From: Lentisphaerota bacterium
GTDB taxonomy: Bacteria; Verrucomicrobiota; Lentisphaeria; Victivallales; Victivallaceae
DNA: 64,000 nucleotides
Reading direction: 5' to 3'
NCBI GenBank assembly: GCA_017134815.1
Contig: CP071032.1
Coordinates: 310,001 to 374,000 of the forward strand
A program made the position numbers and the translations under genes. Under the pieces are notes generated by a model that had not been told where the DNA came from, did not search any database, and was given only the letters and a program-made list of their open reading frames with translations. Of the stretch, positions 8,023 to 17,497 are shown in pieces. Every line of letters starts with the position of its first letter. Position 1 is the first letter of the stretch.

Positions 8023-10122
8023 TTAGATAAACTGTACAGGGTAAGGAGGCAGGGAATCAATAAACATTTTCCCATAGCGTTTTGAAACCGCCCTGCGGTC
8101 AAGAATGACAATGATGCCGTTATCCGCTTTGCTCCTGATCAAACGGCCGATGCCCTGCCTGAATTTCAGGACGGCCTCCGGCAGACTGTAATGCATGAAA
8201 GAGCTGCCTCCGTTGTGTTCGATGCGTTCACACCTTGATTCAATCAGCGGGTGAGATGGTACCGCAAACGGAAATTTTGTGACAATGACATTACTCAGAG
8301 CCTCTCCCGGCACATCTACTCCAGTCCAGAAGCTGTCGGTGCCGAAGATGACCGAATTGACGTCACGCTTGAATTCCTTAAGCATAGCAGAACGGTTGAG
8401 CTCTTCGCCTTGAATCAGCAGTGATATGTCATTTGTATCAAAAAAGTCACGCAGGTTATCAGCGCAGTGCCGCAGGAGCTGGTAGCTGGTAAACAGCACA
8501 AAAGCTTTGCCCTGAGTAATTGATATAAACCTTGGAATCTGCTGGAGAAGCGCAGAGGAATAATCTTTATGATTGGGTTCAGGCATATTCTGAGGGAGGA
8601 AAACCCTCACCTGATTACTGTCAAACGGTGAATCAAGCCGCAACTCCGCACCATTTATGAAACCGACCCGGCTTCTGTAATAGTCAAAACTTTTCCTGAC
8701 TGTAAGTGTCGCGCTGGTCAATATAACTGGAAATGACGGTTTGAACAGTACTTCCCGAAGTACCTCAGGAACATTCAGCGGCGCTGCCTGCAGGACTATT
8801 CCGGAACGGTCTTCCTCCACCCAGTAGACGCTGTCGTCAAAAGACATTTGTATAAAGTCGGTTATACCTGAAATGTAGCTGTAGCATTTCTGAACTTGTG
8901 ATTCCAGCTCTGCCCGGAAGTCTTTGTCATCCTGAATTTGAGAATAATCGGATAGCGCGACCCGCAGAGTTTCGAGTTTTTTACTGAGAATGTCCGGAAA
9001 GGAGCCTGGATTTCGAACCCGCCTTACCGAATCCTGCTGTTCAAGCAGAAATTGCTCAAATTGACTGAAAAAACGTTTGACCTGTTCCTTGAGATCGGCC
9101 AGCATCTTTCTCAGTTCCAGTGCGTCCTCGCCGCCGCGCATCAGCAGTCCTTTGGCGTTATCCGGGTTAAACAGGCGGTTGAGAAAGCTTATCATACCGG
9201 CACTGGTTATCCTCAGCCCGAGGTAGTCTGCTGCATTATTTTCAAGAGTGTGGGCTTCATCAATTACCACTGCAGTATATTCAGGAAGCAGTGACTGTTC
9301 CGCATTCTCGATACCTTTCATTTTAAGATCGGTAAAAAACAGAGCGTGATTGGCTACTATGATATCCGCGTCTTCCCATTCACGGCGGGCTTTCCAGTAA
9401 AAGCAGCGACGAAAAAACTGGCAGCGAGGACCGAGGCAATTTCCGGCTTCGCAGCAAACGTAATTCCAGGCAGTCTGTTCGACCCTGAAGTCGATTGAGT
9501 CCCGGTCTCCTTCAGTCGTATTTTCAGCCCATTTTGCAATCCGGTCAGCTTCAAGTTTCAATGAAGCCAGCGGCAGATATTCATCCCCGCGTTCTCCGGT
9601 AGCCAGCCGCAGCCGGCGCAGACACAGGTAGTTGCCTCTGCCTTTGGCTAGAGTGGCATAGAAATCTTCCCCGGTAAGCTTCTGGAGCAGTGGAATGTCT
9701 TTGCGAACCAGCTGCTCCTGTAAATTTATCGTTTCAGTGGAAATAACGGCAGGTCCCGGAGATTGTTTAGCATAAAAAATCAGCGGAATCAGATAGGCGA
9801 AACTTTTACCGATGCCGGTAGGGGCTTCAATGCATAAATTACTGCGTACAGCAAGGACTTCAGCTATTTTTTCCGCCATAGCGGCCTGCTGAGGTCTGTA
9901 TTCATAAGGCCTGCCGCCATGAATCTCTGAATTGCGCATCGGACCTTCAGCTTCAAAAAAACACCTGGTGGCAGTTTCCAGTTCCAGACGGTTTACCTGC
10001 CCAGCCGCCGCTTTCTCGATACACTCGTAGGCTTCCTCTTCCTGGATACTGTCTGAAATATTTTCAGAAGCCCAGCGGGAAGCGTGTTCATTTGGCGGGG
10101 TATTGGCAGCTGGTTTGATCAT
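8023..10122 (-). CDS. dinG: DinG-family ATP-dependent DNA helicase
   Basis: A 699-residue superfamily 2 helicase of the DinG/XPD group, predicted to unwind DNA 5'-3' in repair or R-loop removal. Walker A EAPTGIGKS is at residues 99-107 and the DEAH box at 288-291. The iron-sulfur cysteines lie between them (C167, then the CC/C/C/C cluster at 223-240 ending in FYWKARR), as expected for this family. C-terminal motifs include SFWTGVDVPG and RQGIGRLIRS. The ribosome site before ATG 10122 is weak. It begins 13 bases after thiE ends, so it is probably co-transcribed with thiE. Confidence 0.9.
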   Translation of the reverse strand: MIKPAANTPPNEHASRWASENISDSIQEEEAYECIEKAAAGQVNRLELETATRCFFEAEGPMRNSEIHGGRPYEYRPQQAAMAEKIAEVLAVRSNLCIEAPTGIGKSFAYLIPLIFYAKQSPGPAVISTETINLQEQLVRKDIPLLQKLTGEDFYATLAKGRGNYLCLRRLRLATGERGDEYLPLASLKLEADRIAKWAENTTEGDRDSIDFRVEQTAWNYVCCEAGNCLGPRCQFFRRCFYWKARREWEDADIIVANHALFFTDLKMKGIENAEQSLLPEYTAVVIDEAHTLENNAADYLGLRITSAGMISFLNRLFNPDNAKGLLMRGGEDALELRKMLADLKEQVKRFFSQFEQFLLEQQDSVRRVRNPGSFPDILSKKLETLRVALSDYSQIQDDKDFRAELESQVQKCYSYISGITDFIQMSFDDSVYWVEEDRSGIVLQAAPLNVPEVLREVLFKPSFPVILTSATLTVRKSFDYYRSRVGFINGAELRLDSPFDSNQVRVFLPQNMPEPNHKDYSSALLQQIPRFISITQGKAFVLFTSYQLLRHCADNLRDFFDTNDISLLIQGEELNRSAMLKEFKRDVNSVIFGTDSFWTGVDVPGEALSNVIVTKFPFAVPSHPLIESRCERIEHNGGSSFMHYSLPEAVLKFRQGIGRLIRSKADNGIIVILDRRAVSKRYGKMFIDSLPPYPVQFI

Positions 10123-10135
10123 GGTAAAATTACTT

Positions 10136-10792
10136 TCAGTTCCAGTGTGAACGCAATGCTTTTACTTTAGCGGCAATGTCATCGGCTTGAGTAATTTCCG
10201 TGACCATGGCAATTCTGGTTGCTCCAGCCGCAAAAAGTTCACCCAAATGGTGCTCCTTGATGCCTCCCATTACAGTAAAAGGAATATTTATGTGCGGCTT
10301 TACTGATTCCAGCATTTCAATGCCGACAACCCCGCATGGAACAGCCTTGGTTCCGGTAGGATAAATCGGCCCGACATTGACATAATCTGCTCCGGCAGCC
10401 TGTGCGTCAGCGGCTTCCTTTATATTGTGAGAAGAACACCCCAGCAGCAGTTCAGGAGCAACAGGCCGGGCAGCGCTTATCGGCAGGTCGTCCTGTCCGA
10501 GATGAACGCCGTCGGCCTCAACCGCCAGAGCAATGTCCACATGATCGTTGATGATCAGGAGCATATTGTACTGGCTGGTAATGCGGCGGTATTCAAGAGC
10601 CTGCTGGTAAATATCGGCTTTATTACGATTCTTCTCGCGAAGCTGGACTATTTTTGCTCCGCCCTCTGCTATTGCCTGTAAAACACTGATGACATCTCGC
10701 CCGGCAGTGAATTCGGATGAAACTACTGGATAAATATCTATATTCTTAAAAGCAGCAATACGAGCCGCTTTGTCTTCAAAGGGACTTGACAT
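10136..10792 (-). CDS. thiE: Thiamine-phosphate synthase
   Basis: A 218-residue TIM-barrel enzyme that joins HMP-pyrophosphate and the thiazole phosphate to make thiamine monophosphate. Recognisable elements are IVQLREKN, INDHVDIALAVEADGVHLGQDD (pyrophosphate and Mg binding), VGPIYPTGTK (thiazole phosphate loop) and the C-terminal VMGGI phosphate-binding segment. The N-terminal 15-20 residues are a modest extension. No other thi genes or TPP riboswitch are visible next to it; it lies between a zinc-finger protein gene and the DinG-type helicase gene, all read leftwards and closely spaced. Confidence 0.93.
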   Translation of the reverse strand: MSSPFEDKAARIAAFKNIDIYPVVSSEFTAGRDVISVLQAIAEGGAKIVQLREKNRNKADIYQQALEYRRITSQYNMLLIINDHVDIALAVEADGVHLGQDDLPISAARPVAPELLLGCSSHNIKEAADAQAAGADYVNVGPIYPTGTKAVPCGVVGIEMLESVKPHINIPFTVMGGIKEHHLGELFAAGATRIAMVTEITQADDIAAKVKALRSHWN

Positions 10793-10801
10793 TCTTTTTC
10801 C

Positions 10802-11218
10802 TTATTTTTCGGAGTCGCTGTTGTCTTTTTCAGTTTTTCTTTCAACCTTTTTAAAATCCCGGCAGTCATCCATTGGGTTGACAGCTTTCTTCTTTTTTTC
10901 GCAGCGGGATAGAAACGGGTGAACCAGATAGTGGATGCAGTCTCGGCAGAAGTGTCGTTCGCCTGCTTCAGCCTTCAGTTTAGGTTTCGGCTGTTCAGGA
11001 TCTTCTCCAAGCAGGGCCGCCAGACTTCCGGCTTTGGTCGTCGTCGCTTCCTGATCTTTCTGCTGTTCCAGCTCTTTGTCCAGATCTGCAATTTTTCTGC
11101 CGCAGATTGCACAAACAAGAGACCTGGCTGTGGCCTGCCATCCATCCATCTCAACTTTTTCTTTCAAGATAGTTTCCTCTGCACAGTGTGGACATTTTGC
11201 TTTGTCACCCGGCTTCAT
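10802..11218 (-). CDS. Zinc-finger protein of unknown function
   Basis: A 138-residue cytoplasmic protein with two cysteine clusters. The N-terminal CPHC and CAIC pairs (about residues 9-12 and 37-40) form a likely zinc ribbon. A C-terminal cluster (HFCRDCIHY, then RCEKKK and DDCRDFKK) resembles the small Cys-rich motif of metal-binding or Fe-S proteins. A Glu/Lys/Gln-rich linker joins them. ATG 11218 is chosen because GGAG is seven bases upstream; an earlier in-frame ATG at 11305 has no such site. It ends ten bases before thiE. I do not recognise its function. Confidence 0.7.
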   Translation of the reverse strand: MKPGDKAKCPHCAEETILKEKVEMDGWQATARSLVCAICGRKIADLDKELEQQKDQEATTTKAGSLAALLGEDPEQPKPKLKAEAGERHFCRDCIHYLVHPFLSRCEKKKKAVNPMDDCRDFKKVERKTEKDNSDSEK

Positions 11219-11694
11219 TCTCAGGCTCCGTTTTATACAGTTAAATAAACATTGATTAAGATAAGACACCACAGTAAAAATGCAAACAATTTTTCCATTC
11301 AGCATTATCCCTCTTATATATATTAAGGTATTAAGCAGTGGAAGAGTTGAGTCAGCTGGGCTTCTATCAGCAGGAAATAGCTAATATATGTTTTATTGTC
11401 ACATTACGACAATATGGCACAGTGAATTCGAGTCAATTTGGCACTTTAAAAAAATTATCAGATTGTTTACTTGAATGTCGGAGAGAATTCATATAATATT
11501 ATGACTATAGAGAAAAGTTGTTTTTAAACAATTGCGTAAAAGGCAGTATAAATGCCTTGAAAGGCGCTGATTAATATGCAGCATCAGGATTTAAGCCGAT
11601 TTTCTGCTGCTGTCTGGTCAGTTCCGGCATAATACGTGCTGCTTAATGAATTTCGGTAACCCAAGACGGATTAAAAACCGAAGGAGGCATTGAA
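11219..11694. promoter_or_regulatory. Divergent intergenic region; candidate promoter of hsp20 operon
   Basis: This region separates the leftward zinc-finger/thiE/dinG group from the rightward hsp20 genes. A possible promoter is TTGAAT (11471-11476) with TATAAT (11492-11497), spacing 15, one or two bases short of ideal. CTTGAA at 11470-11475 also matches the -35 of heat-shock sigma-32 promoters, but no CCCCAT-like -10 follows. No CIRCE (HrcA) inverted repeat was found. The rest shows no gene. Confidence 0.4.
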
Positions 11695-12141
11695 ATGTTG
11701 GCAAAACTTAATGACAACTGGGGACTGTTCAATCCCTTGAGGACCATGAGTGATCTGCACAAGGAATTCCTGAATCTCTTTGATGAGTTCGGTGAAGGAT
11801 TGAGCCGTTATCGCGCAAACTACCCGAGAATGACCCTGACCGACAGCGAAAAGGATATAAAGGTCCAGTTTGCTATGCCCGGTTATGATAAGGATTCTCT
11901 TGAAGTTGAAGTTCTTAGCGACTTTCTGAATGTCAGGGCAGAGCGCAAGGAGCCAGAACTCGAAAAGGATGAAAAATACTTGCACCGTGAACGGTCTTTC
12001 GGAAAATTTGAAGAATCCATTAAGCTCCCCGCCAAGGTAAAAAGCGGCAGTGCTAAAGCTAAATTCAGCAATGGTATTCTGGAAATAAAACTGCCTAAGC
12101 AGGATGCTGAAAAACCGTTGTCCATTAAAGTGGGCGAGTGA
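11695..12141 (+). CDS. Hsp20/alpha-crystallin small heat-shock protein
   Basis: A 148-residue ATP-independent holdase that binds unfolding proteins. It has a short N-terminal arm, then the alpha-crystallin domain from about residue 45 (DIKVQFAMPGYDKDSLEVEV) through the conserved FSNGILEIKLPK near the C-terminus. A short tail with an IKV motif may mediate oligomer assembly. AAGGAGG lies seven bases before the ATG, a strong ribosome site. It is followed 32 bases later by a second, divergent Hsp20, and both end at one terminator. ClpB is encoded next, a typical disaggregation partner. Confidence 0.95.
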   Translation: MLAKLNDNWGLFNPLRTMSDLHKEFLNLFDEFGEGLSRYRANYPRMTLTDSEKDIKVQFAMPGYDKDSLEVEVLSDFLNVRAERKEPELEKDEKYLHRERSFGKFEESIKLPAKVKSGSAKAKFSNGILEIKLPKQDAEKPLSIKVGE

Positions 12142-12173
12142 CAGTTATAACTTTTTACTGAGGAGAACTGATC

Positions 12174-12515
12174 ATGGCTGAAGATAAAAAAGAAGCAAAA
12201 GCTATTGAATATGTAGATTTCGCACCACCGGCCGATGTAATAGAAGACAATGCCGGCATCAAGCTGGTGCTGGATGTTCCAGGCTCCTGTTCTGAGTGTC
12301 TGGATATTGATGTAGAGGACCGGGTGCTGAAAATTACTGCCTGTACCAGTATCGTAAGATGCGATAAAACAGTAAGATATAAGCGTTCATTTCAGATTTC
12401 CGACCAGATTGCCGCAAACAAAATCAAGGCAAAGGTTATCGATGGAATTCTGACCCTTGACCTGCCAAAGACTGAACATGCCAAGGTGCACAAGGTGAAA
12501 ATTCAGACTGACTGA
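12174..12515 (+). CDS. Divergent, short Hsp20/alpha-crystallin family protein
   Basis: A 113-residue protein consisting almost entirely of an alpha-crystallin domain: ADVIEDNAGIKLVLDVPG begins the domain and VIDGILTLDLPKTE is the conserved A-x-x-x-G-I-L-x-L-x-L motif at its end. The N-terminal arm is short and charged, and there are three Cys residues near CSECLDI. It has a GAGGAG ribosome site and is co-transcribed with the preceding hsp20. Such paired Hsp20s, one with a truncated arm, often co-assemble; that is inference. Confidence 0.88.
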   Translation: MAEDKKEAKAIEYVDFAPPADVIEDNAGIKLVLDVPGSCSECLDIDVEDRVLKITACTSIVRCDKTVRYKRSFQISDQIAANKIKAKVIDGILTLDLPKTEHAKVHKVKIQTD

Positions 12516-12529
12516 TTTAAATTTTCAAG

Positions 12530-12562
12530 ACTTCCCCGGCTTAACTGGGGAAGTTTTTTTTT
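12530..12562 (+). terminator. Rho-independent terminator after hsp20 pair
   Basis: ACTTCCCC (12530-12537) pairs with GGGGAAGT (12547-12554), with a nine-base loop, followed by a run of T to 12562. It separates the hsp20 operon from clpB. Confidence 0.93.
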
Positions 12563-12646
12563 AGTTTAATTCCTGCCTCAGAAGTAAAGTTGGCAAGTTT
12601 CATGCTAATAAAAATTAACTTTGTTGAATATTATGGAGGCACAGGC

Positions 12647-15226
12647 ATGAACAAAGATAAATTCACTAATCGTTCCCGAGAAGCACTGATGAGCGCTCAT
12701 AATATCGCAATCGAACGCCATCATCAGGAACTTCATACGGAGCATATGCTTTACGCGTTGCTCAACCAGCAAGATGGACTGATCCCTTCCTTATTGAAAA
12801 AAATGGAAGTTGATCCCGGCAGAGTTAACCGGGATGTTGAGGGAGTTATTAATTCTATTCCGTCGGTAACCGGCAGCGGAGCCGGTAAAGTCACTCAATC
12901 TCGTGAATTCAGCGAAATGCTGGTAAATGCCGGTAAGAATGCTGAGGCTATGAAAGATGAGTTTATCAGCGTTGAACATTTCTTCCAGGCCATGATCGGT
13001 GTTGGAAAATGTGGCGAAATACTGCGTACAGCAGGCGTCACTGAAAAGAAATTTCTGGAAGCGCTCAAGAGCGTACGCGGCAACCAGAGAATTACATCTG
13101 AAGACCCGGAGGGGACTTTTGAAGCTCTGGAGAAATACGGCCGCGATCTTACTCAGGCTGCAGCTGAAGACAAACTTGATCCGGTAATTGGCCGGGATGA
13201 GGAAATCCGCCGCGTCATTCAGATCCTTTCACGTCGTACCAAGAATAATCCGGTGCTGATTGGTGAACCTGGGGTTGGTAAAACGGCTATTGCTGAAGCT
13301 CTGGCTATCCGTATTGAACGCGGTGATGTGCCTGAAGGTCTCAAGAACCGCCGTCTGGTATCACTTGATATGGGCGCTCTTATTGCCGGAGCCAAGTTCC
13401 GTGGCGAATTTGAAGAGCGCTTAAAAGCTGTTCTCAAGGAAGTAACCTCTGCCGGTGGTAATATTATCCTGTTTATAGATGAACTGCATACAGTTGTCGG
13501 TGCCGGCAAAACTGAAGGCTCAATGGATGCCGGAAATCTGCTTAAGCCGATGCTGGCTCGTGGCGAGCTGCACTGTATCGGGGCTACAACCCTTGACGAA
13601 TACCGCAATTCTGTTGAAAAGGACGCTGCTCTGGAGCGCCGTTTCCAGGCGGTAGTAGTAGACCAGCCGACTGTCGAGGATACCATTTCTATTCTACGCG
13701 GTCTTAAAGAGCGCTATGAGATTCACCACGGTATAAAATATAAAGACTCCGCACTGGTAGCGGCAGCTGTTTTATCCGATAAATACATTTCAGACCGCTT
13801 CCTGCCTGACAAAGCCATTGACTTGATTGATGAGGCGGCAGCCTGCCTTCGTACGGAAATTGACAGCTGCCCAGCTGAGATTGACGAAATTGAGCGTCGT
13901 GCGATGCAGCTGGAGATTGAGATTGCCGGCCTGAAAAAGGAAAGTGATACTGCGGCAAAGAAACGCCAGGCATTGCTTGAAGAGGAACTTGCTGAACTTA
14001 AGTCTAAGATCAAAGAGCTGCGTGCCCGCTGGGATAATGAGAAGCAGGGGATTTCCAAACTTCGTGAACTTCGTGAAACTTTGGAACTCTCACGCCAGAA
14101 TCTGGAGCGTGCTGAAAGAGAATATAATCTTGAAAAGGCAGCTGAGCTGAGGCATGGAGTTATTCCAGGCATTGAAAGGCAGATTGAGGTTGCCGAAGAG
14201 TCGCTCAAGACAGGCGATGAAGCCAGCAGAATGCTGAAAGAGGAAGTTGACGAAGAGGATATTGCCGCTATTGTCAGCCGCTGGACGCAAATTCCGGTCA
14301 GCAAGCTTGTTCAAAGTGAAAAACTTAAGCTGCTTGCACTTGCAGATCATTTGCATGAACGGGTTGTCGGACAGGATGAAGCTGTCAATGCTGTTGCCGA
14401 GGCTGTGGTCAGGGCAAGGGCAGGGCTTAAGGATATGAAGCGTCCCACCGCATCATTTATCTTTCTCGGGCCTACAGGTGTGGGAAAAACTGAACTCGCT
14501 AAAGCGCTGGCAGAGGACTTGTTTGACGATGAACGCGCCATGGTGCGTATTGACATGTCTGAATACATGGAAAAACATACTGTCGCACGTTTGATCGGTG
14601 CTCCTCCTGGATACGTCGGTTACGAAGAGGGCGGCCAGCTTACTGAAGCAGTCAGGCGCAAACCTTACTCAGTGGTCCTGTTTGACGAAATTGAGAAGGC
14701 ACACGGCGATGTATTTAATATCTTCCTGCAGATCCTTGAGGACGGTATTGTAACTGATTCGCATGGTCGTACGGTCAACTTCAAGAATTGCATAATTATT
14801 ATGACCAGTAATATCGGCAGTGACCTTATTCTGGATAATAAAGGCAGTGTTGACGATATCAGACCCAAGCTGCTTGATAAGATGCGTGGTCACTTCAGAC
14901 CTGAATTCCTCAACCGCCTTGATGAAATTCTGGTATTCCAGCCTCTGAGCAAGGAAAACATCATGGGTATTGTTGATATTCAGCTTGATTATTTTGCCAA
15001 ACGGCTTGCTGATCAGGAAATAGGTTTTGAGATTACTGATGATGCCAAAAAACATCTTGGCGATGTTGGTTATGACCCGGTATTCGGTGCCCGTCCGTTG
15101 AAACGCGCTATTGTTAAGGAAATCGAAACTCCGGTATCCAGAATGATAGTAGGCGGTGAATTAGTGGAAGGTGCGACGCTGAAAGTATCAAAGGCTAAAG
15201 ATAAACTCAAGTTTACTTCTAAATAG
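12647..15226 (+). CDS. clpB: ClpB disaggregase (Hsp104/ClpB AAA+ chaperone)
   Basis: An 859-residue hexameric ATPase that extracts polypeptides from aggregates with DnaK. Order: Clp N-domain (1-145), AAA-1 with Walker A GEPGVGKT near 206-213 and Walker B LFIDELH, a coiled-coil middle domain (about 395-520, rich in Glu/Arg/Leu), and AAA-2 with Walker A GPTGVGKT near 608-615 and [11 protein letters not shown]. The start at 12647 is supported by GGAGG seven bases upstream; an upstream in-frame ATG at 12590 gives a non-homologous extension and is rejected. It has its own terminator at 15246. It is a canonical ClpB and should not be confused with the ClpV encoded at 24132. Confidence 0.96.
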   Translation: MNKDKFTNRSREALMSAHNIAIERHHQELHTEHMLYALLNQQDGLIPSLLKKMEVDPGRVNRDVEGVINSIPSVTGSGAGKVTQSREFSEMLVNAGKNAEAMKDEFISVEHFFQAMIGVGKCGEILRTAGVTEKKFLEALKSVRGNQRITSEDPEGTFEALEKYGRDLTQAAAEDKLDPVIGRDEEIRRVIQILSRRTKNNPVLIGEPGVGKTAIAEALAIRIERGDVPEGLKNRRLVSLDMGALIAGAKFRGEFEERLKAVLKEVTSAGGNIILFIDELHTVVGAGKTEGSMDAGNLLKPMLARGELHCIGATTLDEYRNSVEKDAALERRFQAVVVDQPTVEDTISILRGLKERYEIHHGIKYKDSALVAAAVLSDKYISDRFLPDKAIDLIDEAAACLRTEIDSCPAEIDEIERRAMQLEIEIAGLKKESDTAAKKRQALLEEELAELKSKIKELRARWDNEKQGISKLRELRETLELSRQNLERAEREYNLEKAAELRHGVIPGIERQIEVAEESLKTGDEASRMLKEEVDEEDIAAIVSRWTQIPVSKLVQSEKLKLLALADHLHERVVGQDEAVNAVAEAVVRARAGLKDMKRPTASFIFLGPTGVGKTELAKALAEDLFDDERAMVRIDMSEYMEKHTVARLIGAPPGYVGYEEGGQLTEAVRRKPYSVVLFDEIEKAHGDVFNIFLQILEDGIVTDSHGRTVNFKNCIIIMTSNIGSDLILDNKGSVDDIRPKLLDKMRGHFRPEFLNRLDEILVFQPLSKENIMGIVDIQLDYFAKRLADQEIGFEITDDAKKHLGDVGYDPVFGARPLKRAIVKEIETPVSRMIVGGELVEGATLKVSKAKDKLKFTSK

Positions 15227-15245
15227 TTTTTGAGTACTGCCTGAT

Positions 15246-15281
15246 AAATCCCCGCAAATATTTTTTTGCGGGGATTTTTTT
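15246..15281 (+). terminator. Rho-independent terminator after clpB
   Basis: AAATCCCCGCAAA (15246-15258) pairs with TTTGCGGGGATTT (15265-15277), a 13-bp perfect stem, followed by T residues. Confidence 0.95.
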
Positions 15282-15724
15282 GTATTGGTTTGATATTCAG
15301 TACCTTAGTTGCTTTTATATTTTAAATGGTTTCAATATTATATAAAAAATTCAGTTAAGGGCTTGACTTTGCTGGTGGCGCATACCAATTCCTCTTAAAG
15401 TTTTCCAACTGGAAACGGAAAAAGATGTGAATCTTGGTGATAGTTTTGTAGTTATGAAAAAAAATGGAAAAAATATTGATATGCCAATCTCATAATTGAA
15501 AAAAATGTTATTCGTTTATTGGTTTTGAGATTTTTTTTATGCAGGAAAGCTGAATTCTATGGTATTTTTTTGTTATTTTGGGTCTGTAAAGGTGGAATAT
15601 TGAATATATGTTGTGTATTATAAATCATTGAGGAACCTAAGCATTCAAAAGGAGTAATTTAGAAGTTGCAGCAATCGGTGGAATGAGGCTGAGTTGTAAC
15701 TTTGTTATGTGGAGGTCTGTCATC
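15282..15724. other. AT-rich region upstream of the T6SS operon
   Basis: No gene with a start is visible. A frame open from 15367 to a TAA at 15493-15495 (42 sense codons) reads like protein but has no start codon except an ATG near its end; it may be a relic. The T6SS promoter should lie here. I found no convincing -35/-10 pair and no TGGC-N7-TTGC sigma-54 site. Confidence 0.4.
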
Positions 15725-16906
15725 ATGCAATTAAATGTTGCCGATTTATTGAAACCTGTTTCTGAAGACTCTCCTTGCGGATCTAACTTGGAATATGACC
15801 CCCGGTTTCTTCAGCTTGACGAGCTTGCTGAGGGAGTCCCTGAGAAGCAGATGGGCGATTCTGTAATTGAAGGCCGCGATCCTGACTGGAATGAGTTGAG
15901 AAAAAACTCGCTGGAGCTCCTGAATGAAACCAAGGATCTTCGGATTGCGTTGTTCCTTACTCTGGCAGAATTAAACCTCGATGGTCTTCCCGGATTTGAT
16001 CAGGGTCTTCAGGTACTCAGTGGTTTGCTTGACAATTTCTGGGACAAGGTTTATCCTGAATTAGATGTTGAGGATAACAACGATCCGCAGGAACGAATTA
16101 ATTGTGTAATGTCGCTTTCACCGGAACCGGGAGCTTACCGGGATCCAATGATGTTTATTCAACGCCTGCGCAATGTTCCACTGTGCAAGTCCTCAAATCT
16201 TGGTAAATTTACATTATATGATGTTTTAACTTCAGATGGCAGTCTTGAAAGCGAAAACCCGGCAGAACTTAAACTGGTACGCGCTGCTTTTCTTGACACC
16301 CAGCCTGACTTCATTGAGACTTATCGAAATCATGCATTGGGTTGTATAAAATCTGTTGAAACAATGAAAAAAGTCTTTGCCGAACAGGCTGATGATCATC
16401 TGGATTTCTCATTGCTGCTTGACTCTCTTAATGCTATTGTAAAGGCATATGATGATTTTGCCATGTCAAAGAGCAAAAGTGATCCTGAAGAGAACCTGAA
16501 TGAGGCTGACAGTATTGACGAATCAGAGGATGCAGCATTAGCAGATGAAGAGAAGAAAAAAGCAAAATCAAATTCTTCATATAAAGGCAATGGCAAGATT
16601 ACAAACCGCCAGCAGGCAGTTGCGCTGCTTAATAAGGTAAGTGCATATTTTGAATCAGCTGAACCTTCAAGCCCGGCTCCGTACTTTATAAAAAGGGCTA
16701 TCAGAACAGCTGGAATGAATTTTATGGACATAATCTCTGATATTTCACCGGCTGGTCTGGATCAGGCCAATACCGCTCTCAAGCCGGCAGAGTTAATTAC
16801 TTCTGAAATTCAAAATACAAACGAACCCGGCGCCCCTGCCGGAGCGCCTGCAAAGGAGGAAAATAAGGAACCTGAAGAGGAGAAAGCATTTAATCCATTT
16901 GCATAG
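15725..16906 (+). CDS. tssA: T6SS protein TssA (ImpA)
   Basis: A 393-residue cytoplasmic assembly protein that primes baseplate, tube and sheath formation. The N-terminal ImpA_N domain is clear: LLKPVSEDSPCGSNLEYDP at the start, then DPDWNELRKNSLELL, DLRIALFLT and GLLDNFWDKVYPELD. The middle contains an acidic/Lys-rich linker (about residues 255-290), followed by a helical segment with RQQAVALLNKVSAYFES and a Pro/Ala/Glu-rich tail. ATG 15725 has GGAGG nine bases upstream; ATG 15683 is not supported by a site. It is the first gene of the T6SS cluster. Confidence 0.92.
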   Translation: MQLNVADLLKPVSEDSPCGSNLEYDPRFLQLDELAEGVPEKQMGDSVIEGRDPDWNELRKNSLELLNETKDLRIALFLTLAELNLDGLPGFDQGLQVLSGLLDNFWDKVYPELDVEDNNDPQERINCVMSLSPEPGAYRDPMMFIQRLRNVPLCKSSNLGKFTLYDVLTSDGSLESENPAELKLVRAAFLDTQPDFIETYRNHALGCIKSVETMKKVFAEQADDHLDFSLLLDSLNAIVKAYDDFAMSKSKSDPEENLNEADSIDESEDAALADEEKKKAKSNSSYKGNGKITNRQQAVALLNKVSAYFESAEPSSPAPYFIKRAIRTAGMNFMDIISDISPAGLDQANTALKPAELITSEIQNTNEPGAPAGAPAKEENKEPEEEKAFNPFA

Positions 16907-16967
16907 TACCTGTTAATAGGTTTATGAACACAATGAGTAATATCTCATAAACAGATAGGAGAACATT

Positions 16968-17495
16968 ATGCCAGGCAGTAGTCAAAAATTTATTGGTAGA
17001 AATCGTGCCCCGAGGGTCCAGATCGAATATGATGTGGAGCTGTACGGCGCCGAAAAGAAAATCAATTTGCCGTTCGTCATGGGAGTTCTTTCAGATCTAT
17101 CGGGGAAGCCGGAGGATGACTTGCCACCGGTAGCTGATCGAAAGTTTCTTGAAGTTGACGTTGATAATTTCGATGACCGCCTGAAAAGCATGAAGCCAAG
17201 AGTAGCGTTCATGGTTCCAAATACTATTACCGGTGAGGGAAATATTGCAGTGGACCTGACTTTTGAAAGTATGGATGATTTTTCACCTGAAGCTGTTGCC
17301 GAAAAGGTTTCAGGGGTCAAAGAACTGCTGCAGGCAAGAAAAGAACTTGCTACACTTATTTCATATATGGACGGCAAAGCAGGTGCTGAGGAACTTATCA
17401 GTAAAGTGCTTAAAGACCCGACCCTTTTAAAGGCGTTGTCTGAACAGGCTGCCGCTGAAAAAGAAAAGGACAAAGAGCCGGAAGGAGATAAGTGA
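16968..17495 (+). CDS. tssB: T6SS contractile sheath small subunit TssB (VipA)
   Basis: A 175-residue subunit that with TssC forms the contractile sheath around the Hcp tube. Family features: RAPRVQIEYDVE, LPFVMGVLSDLSG, DRKFLEVDVDNFDDRLKSM, then the C-terminal helical segment LLQARKELATLISYMDG that pairs with TssC. AGGAG precedes the ATG by six bases. Its TGA overlaps the ribosome region of tssC, suggesting coupled synthesis of the two sheath proteins. Confidence 0.96.
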   Translation: MPGSSQKFIGRNRAPRVQIEYDVELYGAEKKINLPFVMGVLSDLSGKPEDDLPPVADRKFLEVDVDNFDDRLKSMKPRVAFMVPNTITGEGNIAVDLTFESMDDFSPEAVAEKVSGVKELLQARKELATLISYMDGKAGAEELISKVLKDPTLLKALSEQAAAEKEKDKEPEGDK

Positions 17496-17497
17496 TC

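Noticed and set aside
11306-11694. Heat-shock operator (CIRCE) or sigma-54 site upstream of hsp20
   Set aside because: TGGCAC occurs near 11414 and 11438 but no TTGC follows at the right distance, and no TTAGCACTC/GAGTGCTAA repeat was found.
13723-14304. 193-codon Ser-rich - strand frame
   Set aside because: Antisense shadow of the clpB middle domain; composition is the mirror of Glu/Leu/Arg codons.
15367-15495. 42-codon open stretch upstream of tssA that reads like protein
   Set aside because: No start codon until near its end and no ribosome site; too short to call as more than a possible relic.
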